DNA of 10,123 bases from an uncultured Treponema sp. Its GTDB lineage: Bacteria > Spirochaetota > Spirochaetia > Treponematales > Treponemataceae. Numbering within the stretch: position 1 is the first letter of the stretch; each line of letters begins with the position of its first letter. The position numbers were made by a program, and so were the translations under genes. The stretch covers positions 1 through 10,123 of the forward strand of contig CAMOEE010000082.1 in the NCBI GenBank assembly GCA_946611835.1. Direction: 5' to 3'. Below, in pieces: positions 1 through 6,961 of this stretch. The notes below the pieces were generated by a model. The model was not told the origin of the DNA, ran no database searches, and worked only from the letters and a program-made list of their open reading frames with translations.

Positions 1-33
1 TATTTGAAGCCGGTTGAGGAAGAAGAAAAATGA
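1..33 (+). CDS. azlC: C-terminal tail of probable AzlC (partial)
   Basis: Frame 1 is open from the window edge and ends YLKPVEEEEK followed by TGA at 31-33. The ATG of azlD at 30-32 overlaps this stop in the arrangement ATGA, typical of translational coupling. AzlC is the large subunit of the AzlCD branched-chain amino-acid exporter and is normally encoded directly before azlD, so the identity is inferred from the neighbour. Ten residues are too few to recognise by sequence. A charged Glu/Lys tail is compatible with a cytoplasmic C-terminus of a membrane protein. Confidence 0.65.
   Translation, partial: YLKPVEEEEK
16..22 (+). promoter_or_regulatory. Shine-Dalgarno sequence of azlD
   Basis: GAGGAAG lies inside the last codons of the upstream gene, 7 bases before the azlD ATG at 30. 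It supports that start and coupled translation of the two subunits. Confidence 0.6.
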
Positions 34-344
34 CAGGAAATATTTACATATACATTTTTGTCGCTTGGTTTGTCTCGTATTTGATTCGTGTTTTGCCGCT
101 TACTCTTATCCGTAAGCCTATCAAAAATCAATTTATCCGCTCTTTTTTGTTTTATGTGCCTTATGTCACTCTCTCAGTGATGACTTTCCCTGCTATAGTC
201 GAGGCAACAAGCTCCCCTGTCGCCGGGGCGGCGGCCCTTCTTGTGGGTGTTGTATTTGCCTTTTTTGGGGCTGGGCTTTTCCCTGTGGCTATTGCCTGCT
301 GCCTGGTGGCTTTTGTTGCGGAATACCTTTTGAATTTGATATAA
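30..344 (+). CDS. azlD: AzlD family branched-chain amino-acid transporter subunit
   Basis: Encodes 104 residues, the usual length of AzlD, the small membrane subunit that works with AzlC to export branched-chain amino acids (family knowledge, first described in Bacillus subtilis). The family pattern is visible: an N-terminal hydrophobic helix (about residues 5-24) ending in YLIRVLPL, then a basic stretch, then SFLFYVPYVTLSVMTFPAI (about 38-56), and two further hydrophobic segments (about 64-82 and 84-104). The ATG at 30 has a GAGGAAG ribosome binding site and overlaps the stop of the preceding frame, so azlC and azlD are an operon. The TAA stop at 342-344 lies inside the TATAAT box proposed for uvrA. 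The exact substrate cannot be read from the sequence. Confidence 0.92.
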   Translation: MTGNIYIYIFVAWFVSYLIRVLPLTLIRKPIKNQFIRSFLFYVPYVTLSVMTFPAIVEATSSPVAGAAALLVGVVFAFFGAGLFPVAIACCLVAFVAEYLLNLI

Positions 345-345
345 T
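316..345 (+). promoter_or_regulatory. Extended -10 promoter of uvrA, leaderless type
   Basis: TTTGATATAAT at 335-345 contains a perfect TATAAT (340-345) preceded by TG plus one base, an extended -10. A weak -35 candidate TTGCGG is at 316-321, 18 bases upstream. The box ends 6 bases before the GTG at 352, so transcription would start at or next to the first base of the start codon. There is no Shine-Dalgarno sequence. The azlD stop codon is embedded in the -10 box. The same 11-mer with the same spacing precedes the gene at 7701. Confidence 0.6.
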
Positions 346-351
346 AACAAT

Positions 352-3264
352 GTGAGTAATATTATCGATAATAAAAACATTCATTCCGTTCAGGGCGAAA
401 AAATCGTCATTCAGGGCGCCCGAGAACACAATCTTAAGAATATCTCCGTTGAGATTCCCCGCAACAAACTTGTAGTCATTTCAGGTCTTTCTGGCTCAGG
501 AAAGTCTTCCCTTGCTTTTGACACGCTTTTTGCCGAGGGCCAGCGGCGCTACATGGAAAGCCTTTCTTCATACGCAAGACAGTTTTTGGGCAGCATGGAT
601 AAGCCCGATGTTGATTTAATCGAAGGCCTTTCCCCTGCAATTTCTATTGAACAAAAAACGACTCACAATAATCCCCGCTCAACTGTGGGCACCGTCACCG
701 AGATTTACGATTATTACCGCCTTCTTTTTGCCAGAATCGGCCATGCTCACTGTCCAAACTGTGGCCGTGAAATCAAGGAGCAGAGCGAAGATCAGATTAT
801 AGACACGATTTTGGGCTGGGGCGAGGGTACCCGCCTCACGCTTTTGGCTCCTGTCATCCGTGGTAAAAAGGGCGAGCATCAGAAAATTATCGAAGATGCC
901 CAGAAGTCAGGCTTTGTCCGTGCGCGGATTGACGGCCTTATGGTTGAGCTTGATGACACGATTAAGCTCGACAAGCAGAAAAAGCACACAATCGAAATCG
1001 TAGTTGACAGAATCGCACTTAAAGAAGACTCACGAAAGCGTCTTGCAGAGTCAGTTGAGGCGGCTTTGCAGGCTGCGAACGGCGTTGTGATTGTCCTTCG
1101 CCGGGTGGAAGATGACAGCGAGAAGGGCTGGCACGAAGAAGAAGTATTTTTCAGCCAGAAAAATGCCTGCCCGGACTGCGGAATTTCCGTTCCTGAATTG
1201 CAGCCCCGTCTTTTTTCTTTTAACAATCCTTTCGGAGCCTGCCCGGAATGTACCGGCATCGGCGAAAAAATGGAATGGGACGCAAAAAAAATCCTTCCCG
1301 ATGACAGCCTTTCTTTTAATGAAGGGGCTTTCCCTTTCTACAATCCCGACAGCGAGTGGAACAAATCGCTTTTTGGTGCTGTTGCCGAGACTGGCGGATT
1401 TACTCTCGATACTCCCGTTAAAGATTTGAGCGAAAGGCAGCGGGAATTTTTATGGAAGGGCGACGATACAAAAATCATGCACTGGATTTACCGAAAGCAG
1501 AGTGGCGAGGGCTTCTCCGAGTATAAGCGCCCCTGGATTGGTATATGGGCTGACATGAAGAGGCGGCACAACGAGGCATGGGGCGAAAGTCAGCGTGTCC
1601 GCATGGAAGAGCGCTTTATGTCTGTTTCCGAGTGTACATGCTGCCATGGAAAGAGGCTTCGTCCTGAAGCTCTGGGCGTTACGGTGGGCGGAAAAAACAT
1701 CATAGAGCTTTGTTCATTCAGCGTAATTGAAAGCCTTGATTTTATCGAAAAATTACAGCTTACCGACACCGAAAAACTCATTGCTTCTCAGATTATAAAA
1801 GAAATCAAAGCCCGGCTCACTTTCCTTAAGAATGTGGGACTGGATTACCTCACCCTGGAGCGTTCGGCCGGCACCTTGTCTGGCGGCGAGGCCCAGCGAA
1901 TCCGCCTTGCAACCCAGATTGGCTCAGGCCTTACCGGCGTAATGTATATTCTTGACGAGCCATCGATTGGTCTTCATCAGCGGGATAACGAACGCCTTAT
2001 CGACACCCTCACTTATCTTCGTGACCTCAAGAACACCGTAATTGTCGTCGAGCATGACGAGCAGACCTTGCGCACGGCCGACTGGCTTGTTGACATCGGT
2101 CCCGGGGCTGGCGTTCACGGCGGAAACGTAATCGCTTCCGGCACTCCTTCCCAGGTTATGGAAGTCAAGGAGAGCATTACCGGTCAGTATCTTAAAGGCA
2201 CGATTTTTATGCCGATTCCAAAAGAGAGGCGTCGTGGCAACGGAAAATTTATTTCGATTAAGGGAGTTCGTGAGCACAACTTAAAGAATGTCAGCGTTGA
2301 CATCCCGCTGGGAACTTTCACCTGCATTACGGGCGTTTCCGGCAGCGGAAAATCTACCCTGCTCAGCGATGTTTTCTATCCTGTGGTCTCAAATACATTG
2401 ATGAAAACCGATTACAGGGCAGGCGAGCATGATTCAATCGAAGGAATCGAGAATATCGACAAGGTAATCAACATCGACCAGAGCCCTATCGGCCGCACTC
2501 CCAGAAGTAACCCGGTCACCTATGTGGGTGTTTTTGATTCTATAAGGGAATTGTATGCTTCTTTGCCCGATTCAAAGGCCCGCGGCTACAAGTCCGGCCG
2601 TTTCAGCTTCAATGTGAAGGGCGGCCGCTGCGAGAACTGTCAGGGGGCTGGAACAATCACAATCGAGATGAACTTCCTGCCTGATGTTTTCATTCAGTGC
2701 GATGTCTGTCACGGTCACCGCTTCAACCAGGAGACTCTGGACGTGCGCTACAAGGGCAAGAATATTTCCGACGTTCTCAATATGACAATCGAAGAGGCGG
2801 CGGATTTCTTCAACGCGATTCCCCATATCTCAAGGAAACTTGAGACCTTAAAGAGCGTAGGCTTAGGCTACATTCAGCTTGGTCAGTCGGCCCTCACTTT
2901 GAGTGGTGGCGAGGCTCAGCGGGTCAAGCTTGCGACGGAGCTTGCCCGGCCTTCAACCGGTAAAACGCTCTACATCCTTGACGAGCCTACAACCGGCCTT
3001 CACTTTGCGGATGTAAAAGTCCTCATGGAAGTAATCCAGCGGCTCGTTGACAAGGGAAACTCTGTGGTGATGATTGAGCACAACCTTGATGTAATCGCCC
3101 AGGCTGACTACATCATCGACCTAGGCCCGGACGGCGGAAACAAGGGCGGCACAATCGTAGACACAGGCACGCCTGAAGAGGTCGCTGAAAGATGGCAGAA
3201 GACCGGCAGCTACACGGGAAAGTTCATCGAGGACACCCTAAAGCACGGTCACAGGGAAGAATAA
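352..3264 (+). CDS. uvrA: Excinuclease ABC subunit A (UvrA)
   Basis: Encodes 970 residues (E. coli UvrA has 940). UvrA is the ATP-dependent DNA damage sensor of nucleotide excision repair; it loads UvrB onto lesions in the cytoplasm. Both ABC modules are intact. Module 1 has Walker A GLSGSGKSS (45-53), signature LSGGEAQR (509-516) and Walker B LDEPS (534-538). Module 2 has Walker A GVSGSGKST (661-669), signature LSGGEAQR (850-857) and Walker B LDEPT (876-880). Two four-cysteine zinc modules are visible: C273/C276 with C297/C300, and C760/C763 with C783/C786. A further CPNC pair is at 134-137. The N-terminal GAREHNLKNI and the inner repeat VREHNLKNV mark the start of each half. GTG at 352 is chosen because the conserved region begins about 20 residues in and there is no ATG before it; no ribosome binding site is present, which fits the leaderless promoter. 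Nothing looks damaged. Confidence 0.98.
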   Translation: MSNIIDNKNIHSVQGEKIVIQGAREHNLKNISVEIPRNKLVVISGLSGSGKSSLAFDTLFAEGQRRYMESLSSYARQFLGSMDKPDVDLIEGLSPAISIEQKTTHNNPRSTVGTVTEIYDYYRLLFARIGHAHCPNCGREIKEQSEDQIIDTILGWGEGTRLTLLAPVIRGKKGEHQKIIEDAQKSGFVRARIDGLMVELDDTIKLDKQKKHTIEIVVDRIALKEDSRKRLAESVEAALQAANGVVIVLRRVEDDSEKGWHEEEVFFSQKNACPDCGISVPELQPRLFSFNNPFGACPECTGIGEKMEWDAKKILPDDSLSFNEGAFPFYNPDSEWNKSLFGAVAETGGFTLDTPVKDLSERQREFLWKGDDTKIMHWIYRKQSGEGFSEYKRPWIGIWADMKRRHNEAWGESQRVRMEERFMSVSECTCCHGKRLRPEALGVTVGGKNIIELCSFSVIESLDFIEKLQLTDTEKLIASQIIKEIKARLTFLKNVGLDYLTLERSAGTLSGGEAQRIRLATQIGSGLTGVMYILDEPSIGLHQRDNERLIDTLTYLRDLKNTVIVVEHDEQTLRTADWLVDIGPGAGVHGGNVIASGTPSQVMEVKESITGQYLKGTIFMPIPKERRRGNGKFISIKGVREHNLKNVSVDIPLGTFTCITGVSGSGKSTLLSDVFYPVVSNTLMKTDYRAGEHDSIEGIENIDKVINIDQSPIGRTPRSNPVTYVGVFDSIRELYASLPDSKARGYKSGRFSFNVKGGRCENCQGAGTITIEMNFLPDVFIQCDVCHGHRFNQETLDVRYKGKNISDVLNMTIEEAADFFNAIPHISRKLETLKSVGLGYIQLGQSALTLSGGEAQRVKLATELARPSTGKTLYILDEPTTGLHFADVKVLMEVIQRLVDKGNSVVMIEHNLDVIAQADYIIDLGPDGGNKGGTIVDTGTPEEVAERWQKTGSYTGKFIEDTLKHGHREE

Positions 3265-3278
3265 CCACAGATTACTTA

Positions 3279-3293
3279 GAACGCTTTGCGTTC
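3279..3293. repeat. Perfect hairpin GAACGC-TTT-GCGTTC
   Basis: A 6-bp stem with a 3-base loop lies 14 bases after the uvrA stop. It has no T-run behind it, so it is not a classical intrinsic terminator. It sits in a 27-base stretch (3273-3299) present in the left arm of the surrounding element but absent from the right arm. Confidence 0.6.
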
Positions 3294-3341
3294 GACGATG
3301 TCACAGATTATATATTTGATTTTTGAAAATCTGTCTTTTTA

Positions 3342-3360
3342 ATACGAATATCTTTCGTAT
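3342..3360. repeat. Perfect hairpin ATACGAA-TATCT-TTCGTAT
   Basis: A 7-bp stem with a 5-base loop lies in the centre of the inverted-repeat element, about 50 bases before the lptD start. TATAAC at 3358-3363 overlaps its right arm and could be a -10 box for lptD, but no convincing -35 is seen. Confidence 0.5.
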
Positions 3361-3408
3361 AACAAAATTTCTAATCTGTGTAATCTGTGACATCTGTGGT
3401 TTAAATAT

Positions 3409-6400
3409 ATGAAAAAAAGTTTTTTTGTGCTGGCATTTCTGGTTTTCTCTCTTTTTGCCCCGCTTTTTGCGGCGGATGGGGAAAAATCTGTGATTGCCAT
3501 TGAGCAGGCACAAAAAGTTGAGAATACTAAAGACCCTGTCTCAGGCACTGACAGCATAGTCCTCACAGGAAATGTAAAAATCAGTGTCACAAGGGGAAGC
3601 ACAAAGACCACAATCACGGCTGAAAAAATCAACTACAACCGGGCCAGCGACATGCTTTATGCCGACGGCTCCGTTACTCTTACCCAGACAGGCGGAAGCG
3701 CCGGCGGCGAGACAATCACGGCCTCAAGCCTCTTGTTCAACACTGCCACCCTTGAGGGCGTCTTTGACAACGGACGGGCTGTACAGACTTCAAGTGACGC
3801 AATCAACCTTCCCTCAGGCTCCACCCTCATCGTAGCCTCTGAAGTCTTCGGCCGTGATTCTGGCGGAACCATCGCGTTCAAATCCGGCGAGCTCACTTTC
3901 TGCGATGACGAGAACCCCCACTGGAAAATCAAGGCAACCAGAATCTGGCTTTTGCCAGGCGGTGAGTTCGCATTTTTGAATGCCCGCCTTTTTGTAGGCC
4001 GTGTTCCCCTCATGTGGCTTCCTGCTTTCTATTATCCTAAGGACGAGCTGCTCTTTAATCCGGCTTTTGGTTACCGCCAGCGTGAGGGCTACTACATCAA
4101 TACGACGACTTATCTTTATGGCCGTAAGCCTTCTTCTGCCGTAAGCTCAGCCGACATACGCTCGAAGACCAGCTCATCTTCATCTTCTTCAAGTGACGAC
4201 GACAAAATCAATTTCTTCAGCTTTATGAACACCGGCTCAATGAAAGAACAGAAAAGGGAAGGTCTTGTCCTCCACAATCTCGATGAGGATTACAAGGGGG
4301 ACACTTCTAAATATTTCAAGGTAATGGCCGATTATTACGCCAATATGGGCACCATGGTCGGTTTTGACGGCGTTTTTGCACCGAATTCAGTTCTTTCGAG
4401 CCTTGCCGTCAATTTTGAGATGGGCTTTTCCAACACCGTCTTCCGGAACAAGAGCCTTTACCTTGCAAAAAATTCTTCAGGTGAGATTATAAGCGACAGC
4501 TCCAACTTCATGGGGCAGAAAGCACCTTTCCGATATCAGGCAAACCTTAAATTCACGATTTCAAAGCCATTCTCACTCACATTCAGCATGCCGATTTATT
4601 CTGACCCCTTCTTTGCCTACGATTTCAATACCCGGGCCGAAACCATGGACTGGATTGACTTTGCCATGAACGGAACCGACACTTCCACCGACGAGGTGAC
4701 CGTAACGGAAACTTCTTCTTTTACCTGGGGAATAAACGGTTCCTACACTTTGAAAGTTCCCCAAATCCTCAATCCCTACATTTCTTCTCTCTCGCTCTCA
4801 TCTTTCAGCTCATCAATCGTCTATTCTTCAAAGGCAAACGAGAAACTCTCTGAGGACGAGCGTTATGCATCTGATTCGACTTGGGCGACTTACACCCCTG
4901 AGCGAAAATTCTATTATCCGTCGCAAATTACGCCCTTCAAGACCAGCGCACGGATTGCGGGTACTATCTTCCAGTATCCTTCAACTTCCACATCAAAAAG
5001 CACGACTCCCGCAGAATTAAGCCTTACTCCACCCGGAGATTTGAACTTGTCTGAAAAAAAAGACGAAAAAGAATCAGCTGATAAAAAAGAAGGAAATGAG
5101 GCAAAAAATCCTTCCGACAAGGATAAAAAGACAGGGGAGGGGGAGAGTTCTGAAGAAGAGGGCCTGCTTTCTGAATCCTATCTTCCATCCCTCACACTTC
5201 CTTCTGTCTCAACGACAGCAATAAACGGACTCTCCTATTCTCTCGGCTACAGCATATCGCCGGATTTTACATCGCAGCTGTCATACTCATCAGCGATTCT
5301 CAAAACTCCTGACGACTTCAAATGGAACGACATGCAGTCAACTTATATTCAGGTAAAGGCTCCAACCGTTCTTACGAGCAAAATCGGTTACCGTGACAGC
5401 TTCCTTACTCTCACGGACACATTTACTTTCAGCCCTGTCTATCAGTCGCATCCTTATTTGAAGATAACTGACACAACTTCTGAGGGCGGCTATACCGAAA
5501 GCTCGGCAAAGTCTGTCGAAAAATCCGATTACTCAGCCCGGAAGCTTGACCTTACCGATGTCAATGCTCTTTCTTTCAAGCCTTTCTATTATACAAAGCA
5601 TTTTACGGAAACTTCCCTGACATGGAACACGACAATCAAGATGGTACGCACGGAATTTGTCGGGGATGCTGACAATCCTGAGTGGGAGTATCACACCACT
5701 GACCTCACAGATGAAGAGAGCTTTACCGTCCACAACTTGAATTTTGTCCTTGGCGCTAACGAATTTGACAAGAAGGTTTACCAGACGCTTTCGCTTACTA
5801 CGACTCTCCCGCCTCAGGTTGACTCATACAAGGGAACTTTGACTCTGGGCTTTCCCTACACGGTTTTTACGGCAGGAACAGGTATCCACAAGAAAAGCTC
5901 TGATGACGACACCTGGGTAAAGGATAACTTCACGCAGAGCCTTACAGTCAATATGTTCAACAGCAAGCTTAAATTCACCCAGTCCTATTCTTACAACCTT
6001 GAGGATGAGGTACATGATTCCCTCAAATTCTCACTCTCTGGATTCGGTTTGCAGGCTTCTTATACTGCCTCTTATACCACGGGATATACTTTCGTAACCG
6101 AGACTAAGTCCGACGGAACAAAGGTCAGCAAGGGCTGGACTAACGACAGCGAAAAGAGATTTCAGCCATATCAGGCAAGCCTTGCCTATACAAGCACATC
6201 AAAGACCTTCAAGTATTTGAGCGACAGGATTTCATGGGCACCATCTCTTTCAACGAGCGCCGTATACGATTGCGTGCGCCCGACAAACAGCTATTTCCGA
6301 TTCATTCCGGCTCTTACTTTCAAGGTGAATAATTTCCTGAGCATCACTTTCAGCGCAGAGTCAAAGAACAGTGTCATCTACCGCTATTTTTGTTCCGACG

Positions 6401-6747
6401 CAGAATACGAAGAAAAATACATGGGAAAGGGCGAGCGCAACATCCTTAAAGACTTGATAGATTCCTTCCGCTTTGATGACATGGATAAACGAAAATCCAG
6501 CGCCTTCAAGCTCCAGAGCCTCAAGATAGACATTACCCATGACCTCGATGACTGGGATTTGAACTGCTCCTTCTCAATCAAACCTCGCCTTATGACCTCA
6601 TCAACGACCGGCTACGACACAAGCAAGGAGGGAAAATCTTACTACGACTTCAGCCCCTATTTCACGATAAGCGTCGCATGGCGTCCATTGTCAAGCATGA
6701 AGACACAGATTGTGGATGAATATGGGGAATGGAAGCTTAATCCTTAG
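3409..6747 (+). CDS. lptD: LptD/OstA-like outer-membrane assembly protein
   Basis: Encodes 1112 residues, longer than E. coli LptD (about 780). LptD is an outer-membrane beta-barrel that, with LptE, inserts lipopolysaccharide into the outer leaflet. A signal peptide is clear: MKKSFF, a hydrophobic core, and probable cleavage after PLFA near residue 22. Residues about 27-165 form an OstA/LptA-like domain (AEKINYNRASDMLYADGSVT, 71-90). The junction CDDENPHWKIKATRI (165-179) followed by NARLFVGRVPLMWLPAFYYP (191-210) matches the conserved LptD entry into the barrel; C165 aligns with the conserved TSC cysteine of E. coli. The rest is Ser/Thr/Tyr-rich alternating barrel-like sequence. Two low-complexity inserts interrupt it: poly-Ser plus DDD (255-265) and a highly charged Lys/Glu stretch (549-585). 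Other cysteines are only C955, C995 and C1053, so the adjacent Cys pair of the E. coli protein is not seen. Ribosome binding is weak at best. If the host is a treponeme without classical LPS, the cargo may be another glycolipid (inference). Confidence 0.88.
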   Translation: MKKSFFVLAFLVFSLFAPLFAADGEKSVIAIEQAQKVENTKDPVSGTDSIVLTGNVKISVTRGSTKTTITAEKINYNRASDMLYADGSVTLTQTGGSAGGETITASSLLFNTATLEGVFDNGRAVQTSSDAINLPSGSTLIVASEVFGRDSGGTIAFKSGELTFCDDENPHWKIKATRIWLLPGGEFAFLNARLFVGRVPLMWLPAFYYPKDELLFNPAFGYRQREGYYINTTTYLYGRKPSSAVSSADIRSKTSSSSSSSSDDDKINFFSFMNTGSMKEQKREGLVLHNLDEDYKGDTSKYFKVMADYYANMGTMVGFDGVFAPNSVLSSLAVNFEMGFSNTVFRNKSLYLAKNSSGEIISDSSNFMGQKAPFRYQANLKFTISKPFSLTFSMPIYSDPFFAYDFNTRAETMDWIDFAMNGTDTSTDEVTVTETSSFTWGINGSYTLKVPQILNPYISSLSLSSFSSSIVYSSKANEKLSEDERYASDSTWATYTPERKFYYPSQITPFKTSARIAGTIFQYPSTSTSKSTTPAELSLTPPGDLNLSEKKDEKESADKKEGNEAKNPSDKDKKTGEGESSEEEGLLSESYLPSLTLPSVSTTAINGLSYSLGYSISPDFTSQLSYSSAILKTPDDFKWNDMQSTYIQVKAPTVLTSKIGYRDSFLTLTDTFTFSPVYQSHPYLKITDTTSEGGYTESSAKSVEKSDYSARKLDLTDVNALSFKPFYYTKHFTETSLTWNTTIKMVRTEFVGDADNPEWEYHTTDLTDEESFTVHNLNFVLGANEFDKKVYQTLSLTTTLPPQVDSYKGTLTLGFPYTVFTAGTGIHKKSSDDDTWVKDNFTQSLTVNMFNSKLKFTQSYSYNLEDEVHDSLKFSLSGFGLQASYTASYTTGYTFVTETKSDGTKVSKGWTNDSEKRFQPYQASLAYTSTSKTFKYLSDRISWAPSLSTSAVYDCVRPTNSYFRFIPALTFKVNNFLSITFSAESKNSVIYRYFCSDAEYEEKYMGKGERNILKDLIDSFRFDDMDKRKSSAFKLQSLKIDITHDLDDWDLNCSFSIKPRLMTSSTTGYDTSKEGKSYYDFSPYFTISVAWRPLSSMKTQIVDEYGEWKLNP

Positions 6748-6804
6748 TTTCCATTCTTTGCGACTACTTCGTATTCGGGGGAATGGAAGCTTAATCCTTA
6801 GTTT
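6724..6804 (+). repeat. 27-bp direct repeat of the lptD 3' end
   Basis: Bases 6724-6750, encoding the last residues GEWKLNP, the TAG stop and three further bases, recur identically at 6778-6804. The offset is 54 bases, so the second copy is in the same reading frame: 17 sense codons separate the first stop from the second TAG at 6799-6801. Within it, GAATGGAA (6727-6734 and again 6781-6788) can pair with the single TTCCATTC at 6749-6756, which gives two mutually exclusive 8-bp stems. Confidence 0.85.
6727..6756 (+). terminator. Possible stem-loop at the lptD stop codon
   Basis: GAATGGAA (6727-6734) and TTCCATTC (6749-6756) form a perfect 8-bp inverted repeat with a 14-base loop that contains the TAG stop. 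Only TTT follows before G, so it is a poor intrinsic terminator. It may instead protect the mRNA 3' end or pause transcription. Confidence 0.3.
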
Positions 6805-6934
6805 TCAAGCACGCTTTCTTTAAATGGTTTTTCTCATTCTAAGCGAGTTTGTGTCTGGATTGAATCTGAAATATGTCTGAATATTCCTCTTAAATGACGG
6901 ATATGAACTTTGTTTCTATGCAAAAGAATCCGAT

Positions 6935-6951
6935 TATATTTTTAGAGGGAG
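6935..6951 (+). promoter_or_regulatory. Candidate -10 box and Shine-Dalgarno of the winged-helix regulator gene
   Basis: TATATT at 6935-6940 is a plausible -10; only a weak TTGTTT (6910-6915, 19-base spacer) is available as -35. GAGGGAG at 6945-6951 is a strong ribosome binding site 10 bases before the GTG at 6962 and supports that start. The predicted leader would be very short, about 15 bases. The rest of the 6805-6961 gap is AT-rich, with no further structure that I can support. Confidence 0.45.
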
Positions 6952-6961
6952 ACTAAACTTA

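Larger units (their letters stand above)
3263..3401. repeat. Inverted-repeat element of ACAGATTA units between uvrA and lptD
   Basis: The 139-bp segment is bounded by a perfect 10-bp inverted repeat, AACCACAGAT (3263-3272) and ATCTGTGGTT (3392-3401). An inner 14-bp perfect inverted repeat is GATGTCACAGATTA (3297-3310) with TAATCTGTGACATC (3381-3394). Five copies of a unit like CACAGATTA occur: two forward (3266-3274, 3302-3310) and three reversed (3372-3380, 3381-3389, and the variant 3392-3398). Three small hairpins lie inside: GAACGC/GCGTTC (3279-3293), GATTTT/AAAATC (3318-3331) and ATACGAA/TTCGTAT (3342-3360). The left arm overlaps the last two bases of the uvrA stop; the right arm ends 7 bases before the lptD ATG. 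It fills nearly the whole gap, so it could also act in termination or as a leader. Strings of this type are dispersed in several bacterial genomes (general recollection); a miniature mobile or extragenic repeat is possible. Confidence 0.75.

Noticed and set aside
879..1259. Minus-strand open frame of 126 codons inside uvrA
   Set aside because: It lies opposite a conserved part of UvrA including a zinc module, and its Ser-rich translation is typical of an antisense frame.
3358..3363. TATAAC as a firm lptD promoter
   Set aside because: No matching -35 at 16-18 bases and the box overlaps a hairpin arm. It is mentioned only as a possibility.
3263..3401. CRISPR array suggested by repeated ACAGATTA units
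   Set aside because: Units are about 9-10 bases, occur in both orientations and have no regular spacers of 25-40 bases. No cas gene is present.
6748..6801. Separate small gene or programmed read-through after the lptD stop
   Set aside because: The frame between the two TAG codons is only 17 sense codons, with no start codon and no recoding signal. The duplication itself is reported instead.
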